From positions 1-10,871 of the forward strand of contig CABRZO010000078.1 of assembly GCA_902475455.1 (NCBI GenBank): a DNA stretch of 10,871 nucleotides, read 5' to 3'. Below, in pieces: positions 7,106 through 10,871 of this stretch. A program made the translations under genes and the position numbers. The notes beneath the pieces are model-generated. The model did not search any database and was not told the origin of the DNA. It saw nothing but the letters and a program-made list of their open reading frames with translations. The number at the start of each line of letters is the position of its first letter. The first letter of the stretch is position 1. This stretch comes from an uncultured Eubacteriales bacterium. GTDB lineage: Bacteria > Bacillota > Clostridia > Oscillospirales > Oscillospiraceae.

Positions 7106-7315
7106 ATGAAAGACGATTCCCGCTTTATCCGCACCTATGAACAGTCCGGCCTGGTGAAGGGCACCCTGGAGATCTGGGTGGACACCGTCACCGGGGTCAA
7201 CTACCTGTTCCGCTCCTCAGGCTACGCCGGGGGGCTCACCCCGCTGCTGGACCAGGAGGGACGGCCGGTGGTTACCCCGGTGCGGCCGGAGTATACCGGT
7301 CCCGACCTGAAGTGA
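7106..7315 (+). CDS. Small DUF6440-like protein
   Basis: This 69-residue soluble protein contains the stretch VDTVTGVNYLFRSSGYAGG followed by LTPLLDQEGRPV. That pattern is what I associate with the DUF6440 family, small proteins of unknown function common in Firmicutes; the assignment is from memory. There is no signal peptide, membrane segment or Cys cluster. It starts 6 nt after mutS. The best ribosome binding site, AAGGGA at 7085-7090, is 15 nt upstream, rather far, so translation may be coupled to mutS. Its place between mutS and mutL does not by itself show a repair role. Confidence 0.75.
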   Translation: MKDDSRFIRTYEQSGLVKGTLEIWVDTVTGVNYLFRSSGYAGGLTPLLDQEGRPVVTPVRPEYTGPDLK

Positions 7316-7330
7316 GGGCCGGGACAAAAA

Positions 7331-7345
7331 GCCGGAAAATCCGGC
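7331..7345. other. Short inverted repeat after the DUF6440-like gene
   Basis: GCCGGA (7331-7336) pairs with TCCGGC (7340-7345) around an AAA loop. On the plus strand no U-tract follows, so it is a poor terminator for the upstream operon. On the minus strand it is followed by TTTTT and could block antisense transcription, though no minus-strand gene is apparent. Confidence 0.35.
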
Positions 7346-7360
7346 AACATTAGAAGTTTC

Positions 7361-7392
7361 TTAACAAAACCCGGGTTTATTCCTGTTACAAT
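7361..7392 (+). promoter_or_regulatory. Likely mutL promoter with an internal palindrome
   Basis: An extended -10, TGTTACAAT (7384-7392; hexamer TACAAT at 7387-7392), is preceded by TTAACA at 7361-7366, 5 of 6 to the -35 consensus but with a long 20-nt spacer. Between them is the perfect 12-bp palindrome AAACCCGGGTTT (7367-7378), which could be an operator. Transcription would start near 7399, giving a leader of about 40 nt. Confidence 0.55.
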
Positions 7393-7399
7393 GGGGGAC

Positions 7400-7412
7400 A
7401 TCATAAGACCCG
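7400..7412 (+). repeat. 13-nt leader motif, copy 1 (upstream of mutL)
   Basis: ATCATAAGACCCG occurs at the predicted mutL transcript start and recurs with one mismatch at 9712-9724 before miaA. Here it is the loop and part of an arm of a 7-bp dyad, GGGGGAC (7393-7399) with GTCCCCC (7412-7418). Confidence 0.4.
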
Positions 7413-7437
7413 TCCCCCGGGAGAGAGGTTGCCGACT

Positions 7438-9681
7438 ATGTCCAAGATACATCAACTGGACCCCCATGTGGCGGATCTGATTGCCGCCGGCGAGGTGGTG
7501 GAGCGCCCCGCCAGCGTGGTGAAGGAGCTCACCGAGAACGCCATTGACGCCGGGGCGGATTCCATCACCGTGGAGATCCAGCGGGGGGGCATGAGCTATA
7601 TCCGGGTGACGGACAACGGCTCCGGCATCGAGGCGGAGGACTGCCTCACCGCCTTTCTGCGCCACGCCACCAGCAAGATCCGCACCGAGTACGACCTGGA
7701 GGCCATAGGCACCCTGGGCTTCCGGGGTGAGGCCCTGGCCGCCATTGCCTCGGTGAGCCGGGTGGAGCTGATGACCCGCACCGCCACGGCCCAGGCCGGT
7801 ACCAGCCTGGAGCTGGACGGGGGCGTGGTCCGCGCCCGGGAGGAGGTGGGCTGCCCCCAGGGCACCACCCTCATTGTCCGGGACCTGTTTTTCAACACCC
7901 CCGCCCGGCAGAAGTTCCTGAAGCGGGACTCCGCCGAAGGCAGCGCCGTCTTTGCGGTGGTGCAGCACGCCGCCCTGTCCCACCCCGAGGTGTCCTTCCG
8001 GTTCCTGCGGGAGGGCAAGGAGGAGCTGAACACCCCGGGCGACGGCCAACTGAAGAGCGCCGTCTACGCGGTGCTGGGCCGGGACATCGCATTGGGGCTG
8101 CTGCCCTGCAAGGGCAGCGGGGAGGACATCTCCGTGGAAGGCTTTGTCTCCCAGCCCGTCTGCTGCCGGGGCTCCCGGGGGGGCCAGTTCTTCTTTGTCA
8201 ACGGCCGCTATGTGAAGTCCCGGACCATGCAGGCCGCCCTGGAGCAGGCCTACCGCAACCAGAAGATGGTGGGCAAGTTCCCGGCCTGTGTCCTCCATAT
8301 CACCACCCGGCTCAATGGGGTGGATGTCAACGTGCATCCCACCAAGACCGAGGTAAAATTCTCTAACGAAAAGAAGCTCTTTGACGCGGTCTATTACGGG
8401 GTATTGGCCGCTCTGGAGGCGGGCTCCGGGGCCCCCAAGGCCAGCCTGGAGGACCGGGAGGATAACCGCCGCCCGGCCCGGCAGCAGAGCCACGACACCG
8501 TCACCCCCAACCAGACCTTTTTCCGCACTGTCAGCGCCCAGGAGTTCCGGCAGGAGCTCCGCAGCGACGCCCGGGCGGATTACTCCACCGCCGCCCCCCG
8601 GCGCACCCCGGTGGAGGCCCCCCTGGGGGACACCGGGCGGCGCTTTGAGCGGTTTGTGCCCCAGAAGCAGCCTACCCAGCCCCTGAAGCGGCCTCCGACA
8701 GCGGCGCCGCTGCCCCGGGAGTGGACGGTGGCGCCCACCGCCCCGGCCCGGTCCCCGGCGGAGACGGCTTCCGCCCCGGTGAGGTCCGGGGACAAGGGGA
8801 CAAGCAGTGAGATTCCCCGGCCCAAGGCCCCGGCCGCCGAAGCAGAGAAGCCGGTTACCACCCCCCGGCCCGCCCCGGTAATGGATCATACCGCGGCGGA
8901 GCCCACCGGGACAACACCCATCCCGGAACCGGTTCCTGTGGCGGAGACTCCGACCCCGGCGGTGGAGACAAAGGCCTTCCCGGCGCCGGAAGAAAAGGCC
9001 CCGGAGCGGGTGCCCACCCCGGTGGAGGAAGCCGCCCCGCCCATGCCGGAAGTCCCCGCCGCCCCGGTGGAGGACACCCCGGAGACGGAAGTTTCCCCGG
9101 AGGAAACCCCGGAGGCCCCGGCCTGGCGGCTGGCGGGAGAGGTGTTGCACACCTACGCCATCGTGGAGCGGGGGGATGAGGTCTGGCTCATCGACAAGCA
9201 CGCCGCCCACGAGCGGATGAATTTTGACCGATTGAAAGCCCAGGGCCACAAGCCCATGCGGCAGATGCTGCTGCAGCCCCTGGTGCTGCGGCCCGACCCC
9301 CGGGAGGGGGAGGTGCTGCTGGAGCAGCTGCCCCTGCTGGAGGAGTTCGGCTTCTCGGTGGAGGAGTTCGGCGGCGGCAGCCTGATTGTCCGGGAGGCCC
9401 CGGACTACCTGCCCGCCGAGCAGATTGAGTCCGCCCTGGAGGAGATCGCCCAGAAGCTGCTCTCCACCGGCACCGCCGACCCGGAATCCGCCCGGGATGA
9501 GGTGCTCCATACCATGGCCTGCAAGGGGGCCATCAAGGGGGGCTGGCAGAGCGGCGAGGAGGAGTTGCTGGCGGTCTGCGACGCAGTGATGCGGGACCAG
9601 GTCCGCTACTGCCCCCACGGTCGGCCCGTGGCCATCCGGCTCACCAAAAAGGATCTGGAAAAGCAGTTTAAGCGGGCCTGA
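7438..9681 (+). CDS. mutL: DNA mismatch repair endonuclease MutL
   Basis: MutL couples mismatch recognition by MutS to strand incision and excision. The N-terminal GHKL ATPase (residues 1 to ~330) has the catalytic Glu30 and the Mg-binding Asn34 in KELTENAIDAGA, DNGSG (59-63), FRGEAL (95-100) and RDLFFNTPAR. A Pro/Ala/Glu/Thr-rich linker of about 225 residues (~335-560) follows. The C-terminal domain carries the nuclease metal motif as DKHAAHERMNFD (586-597; the family form is DQHAxxExxxxE), ACKGAIK, and CPHGRP. QMLLQP (609-614) sits where the Bacillus protein binds the beta clamp. At 747 residues it exceeds the usual ~600-650 because of the linker. AGAGG (7424-7428) lies 9 nt before this ATG; the in-frame TTG at 7429 abuts the ribosome binding site and is excluded. 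Confidence 0.96.
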   Translation: MSKIHQLDPHVADLIAAGEVVERPASVVKELTENAIDAGADSITVEIQRGGMSYIRVTDNGSGIEAEDCLTAFLRHATSKIRTEYDLEAIGTLGFRGEALAAIASVSRVELMTRTATAQAGTSLELDGGVVRAREEVGCPQGTTLIVRDLFFNTPARQKFLKRDSAEGSAVFAVVQHAALSHPEVSFRFLREGKEELNTPGDGQLKSAVYAVLGRDIALGLLPCKGSGEDISVEGFVSQPVCCRGSRGGQFFFVNGRYVKSRTMQAALEQAYRNQKMVGKFPACVLHITTRLNGVDVNVHPTKTEVKFSNEKKLFDAVYYGVLAALEAGSGAPKASLEDREDNRRPARQQSHDTVTPNQTFFRTVSAQEFRQELRSDARADYSTAAPRRTPVEAPLGDTGRRFERFVPQKQPTQPLKRPPTAAPLPREWTVAPTAPARSPAETASAPVRSGDKGTSSEIPRPKAPAAEAEKPVTTPRPAPVMDHTAAEPTGTTPIPEPVPVAETPTPAVETKAFPAPEEKAPERVPTPVEEAAPPMPEVPAAPVEDTPETEVSPEETPEAPAWRLAGEVLHTYAIVERGDEVWLIDKHAAHERMNFDRLKAQGHKPMRQMLLQPLVLRPDPREGEVLLEQLPLLEEFGFSVEEFGGGSLIVREAPDYLPAEQIESALEEIAQKLLSTGTADPESARDEVLHTMACKGAIKGGWQSGEEELLAVCDAVMRDQVRYCPHGRPVAIRLTKKDLEKQFKRA

Positions 9682-9692
9682 GGCCCGGTTTC

Positions 9693-9708
9693 GCCCCGGC
9701 GTCGGGGC
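9693..9708 (+). promoter_or_regulatory. Small hairpin just after mutL
   Basis: GCCCCG (9693-9698) pairs with CGGGGC (9703-9708) around a GCGT tetraloop, 11 nt after the mutL stop. No U-tract follows, so it is more likely a 3'-end stability or processing element than a terminator. Confidence 0.4.
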
Positions 9709-9711
9709 ATC

Positions 9712-9724
9712 ATCATAAGGCCCG
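9712..9724 (+). repeat. 13-nt leader motif, copy 2 (upstream of miaA)
   Basis: ATCATAAGGCCCG matches 12 of 13 bases of the copy at 7400-7412 before mutL. In both places GGGG lies a few bases upstream and an AGAGAGG ribosome binding site follows. Its last four bases form the start of the first arm of the miaA leader hairpin. Confidence 0.4.
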
Positions 9725-9772
9725 CCGGCCCTGATTGACCGGCGGGGAAACACCAGGCCGCGTCGGTTTTTT
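9721..9772 (+). promoter_or_regulatory. Candidate attenuator leader of miaA (alternative hairpins)
   Basis: Segment 9721-9728 (CCCGCCGG) pairs perfectly with 9739-9746 (CCGGCGGG). The latter segment can instead pair with 9758-9767 (9 bp with one G-U and one bulged G), and that alternative stem runs straight into T residues up to 9772, the form of an intrinsic terminator. The two stems exclude each other, as in attenuation. No ligand domain or leader peptide was recognised, and a plain weak terminator after mutL is the simpler alternative. Confidence 0.45.
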
Positions 9773-9800
9773 CGGCCCGGTCCAGAGAGGATGTGAGCCC

Positions 9801-10739
9801 ATGCCCCCGCAAATTGTCTGTGTGGTGGGCCCCACCGCCTCGGGCAAGACCGCCCTGGGGGTGTGGCTGGCAAAACAGTATAACGGCGAGGTGGTGTCCT
9901 GCGACTCCATGCAGATCTACCGGCGCATGGACATCGGCACCGCCAAGCCCACCCAGGAAGAGATGCAGGGGGTGCCCCACCATATGATCGACGTGGCGGA
10001 CCCCCAGGAGGATTTCTCCGCCGAGCGCTACCGCCGTCAGGCGGTGCCGGTGGTGGAGGACATTCTGGCCCGGGGCAAGCTGCCGGTGGTGGTGGGAGGC
10101 ACCGGGCTCTATTTGGACGCCCTCATCAACGGCCACGACTTCGCCGTCAAGAGCACCGGCTGGCGGGAAAAGCTCCAGGCCCGGTTTGACGCCGAGGGCA
10201 TCCAGCCCCTCTGGGAGGCTTTGGTGGAGATTGACCCGGAGGCGGCCATCCGGCTCCACCCCCGGGACACCAAGCGGGTCATCCGGGCCCTGGAGGTGTA
10301 CTACGAGACGGGCACCACCATCTCCGCCCACAACGCCGCCACCCGGCTGCTGCCCCCCCGGTACACCGCCCTGAAATTCGGCCTCAACTTCGAGGACCGG
10401 GCAGACCTTTACGAGCGCATCGACCGGCGGGTGGATGAGATGGCGGAGCAGGGGCTGGCCGACGAGGTCCGCTCACTGCTGGAGGACGGCGTGTCCCCGG
10501 GCTGCACCGCCATGCAGGCCATCGGCTACAAGGAGCTGGCGGCGGCGGTGACGGGCCAGGGGGATTTGCACGCCGCCCTGGAGCAGGTGAAACTCCGCTC
10601 CCGGCAGTACGCCAAGCGGCAGCTCACCTGGTTCCGCCGGGATCGGAGCATTTGCTGGTTCAAATACGGCAAAGAGCCCGAGGTGGCCGCCCTTCGACGG
10701 TTTGTAACAGAAAAAATGACAGAATCTGGAATACAATGA
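9801..10739 (+). CDS. miaA: tRNA dimethylallyltransferase MiaA
   Basis: MiaA transfers the dimethylallyl group from DMAPP to N6 of A37 in tRNAs reading UNN codons, making i6A, the substrate of MiaB encoded upstream. The 312-residue protein has the P-loop GPTASGKT (10-17), the substrate motif SCDSMQIYRRMDIGTAKP (33-50), GGTGLYLDAL, RVIRALEVYYETG and the C-terminal tRNA-binding signature RQYAKRQLTWFRRD (from residue 268). ATG 9801 is chosen because AGAGAGG (9784-9790) lies 10 nt upstream and the protein then has standard length; a TTG at 9735 in the same frame falls inside the leader hairpins. It is followed after 61 nt by hfq, the usual miaA-hfq pairing. Confidence 0.96.
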   Translation: MPPQIVCVVGPTASGKTALGVWLAKQYNGEVVSCDSMQIYRRMDIGTAKPTQEEMQGVPHHMIDVADPQEDFSAERYRRQAVPVVEDILARGKLPVVVGGTGLYLDALINGHDFAVKSTGWREKLQARFDAEGIQPLWEALVEIDPEAAIRLHPRDTKRVIRALEVYYETGTTISAHNAATRLLPPRYTALKFGLNFEDRADLYERIDRRVDEMAEQGLADEVRSLLEDGVSPGCTAMQAIGYKELAAAVTGQGDLHAALEQVKLRSRQYAKRQLTWFRRDRSICWFKYGKEPEVAALRRFVTEKMTESGIQ

Positions 10740-10796
10740 CCCGGGGACAAGCCCGGGTGGGCACGTCCCCGAGATTTTAGAAAAAAAGGACGTGTT
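10739..10796 (+). promoter_or_regulatory. Candidate two-state leader structure controlling hfq
   Basis: Three pairings compete in the miaA-hfq spacer. (1) ACCCGGG (10739-10745) with CCCGGGT (10752-10758). (2) CGGGGAC (10742-10748) with GTCCCCG (10765-10771). (3) CACGTCC (10762-10768) with GGACGTG (10788-10794), which covers the hfq ribosome binding site AAAGGA (10785-10790). Stems 1 and 3 can coexist and would close the site; stem 2 disrupts both and would open it. All three are perfect 7-bp stems. Regulation is an inference. Confidence 0.45.
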
Positions 10797-10800
10797 CCAG

Positions 10801-10871
10801 ATGGCAAAAGAAACCAACCACTTGCAGGAGATTTTTCTGACCCGGCTCTATCGCACCCGGACGGCGGTGAC
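10801..10871 (+). CDS. hfq: RNA-binding protein Hfq, 3' partial
   Basis: Only 23 complete codons are visible before the window ends. They read MAKETNHLQEIFLTRLYRTR then TAV, which fits the N-terminal helix of Hfq (family pattern LQDxFLNxLRxxxxxVT), the hexameric Sm-like chaperone that helps small RNAs pair with mRNAs. The start has AAAGGA 10 nt upstream. Position directly after miaA is the classical location of hfq and strengthens the call. The YRTRT turn is somewhat unlike the usual RKExT form. Confidence 0.87.
   Translation, partial: MAKETNHLQEIFLTRLYRTRTAV

Noticed and set aside
9735..9800. N-terminal extension of miaA to TTG 9735
   Set aside because: It would begin inside the leader hairpin and place 22 extra residues before the P-loop region; ATG 9801 has AGAGAGG upstream.
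7222..9873. Very long minus-strand open frame (883 codons) opposite mutL
   Set aside because: It is the antisense shadow of mutL with Gly/Arg/Leu-rich low-complexity sequence and runs across the mutL promoter and both flanking gene ends.
10702..10737. Possible hfq promoter (TTGTAA ... TACAAT)
   Set aside because: The hexamers are 24 nt apart and there is no extended -10, so support is too weak; hfq may be read from upstream.

Overview
The window looks like chromosomal DNA of a GC-rich, low-complexity-rich Firmicute of the class Clostridia, most plausibly an Oscillospiraceae-type gut anaerobe (Flavonifractor / Pseudoflavonifractor / Lawsonibacter-like). That placement is an inference. It rests on the very high GC content at third codon positions, Gram-positive style AGGAGG-like ribosome binding sites, the gene order miaB - mutS - mutL - miaA - hfq seen across Firmicutes, a MutL with the endonuclease motifs of organisms lacking MutH, and a secreted L,D-transpeptidase carrying a Big2 domain and Cys-knuckle repeats.

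Layout. Positions 1-1011 (+) are the 3' part of an extracellular L,D-transpeptidase gene, closed by a very strong stem-loop at 1029-1063. Facing it, 1109-2167 (-) encodes an alanine-racemase-fold protein that has lost the PLP-binding lysine and several other active-site residues. Positions 2168-2448 are a divergent control region. It holds a near-consensus promoter for the racemase-like gene, an extended -10 promoter for the rightward genes, a 15-nt direct repeat spaced 35 bp apart, and a structured leader of about 120 nt. From 2449 to the right edge all genes point right: miaB (TTG start), a four-helix membrane protein of unknown function, mutS, a small DUF6440-like protein, mutL (with its own likely promoter), miaA, and the first 23 codons of hfq.

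How the genes fit together. MiaA prenylates A37 of tRNAs and MiaB methylthiolates the product, so both steps of ms2i6A37 synthesis are here. MutS and MutL form the mismatch-repair pair, and both carry plausible sliding-clamp-binding segments. Hfq is the RNA chaperone classically linked to miaA.

Most of the window is ordinary core genome. The parts worth a second look are the lysine-less racemase, the repeat-bearing divergent promoter, the perfect palindrome inside the mutL promoter, and two leaders (before miaA and before hfq) where segments can pair in mutually exclusive ways. No tRNA, rRNA, CRISPR array, insertion sequence or prophage gene was recognised, and no gene-free stretch exceeds 300 bases.
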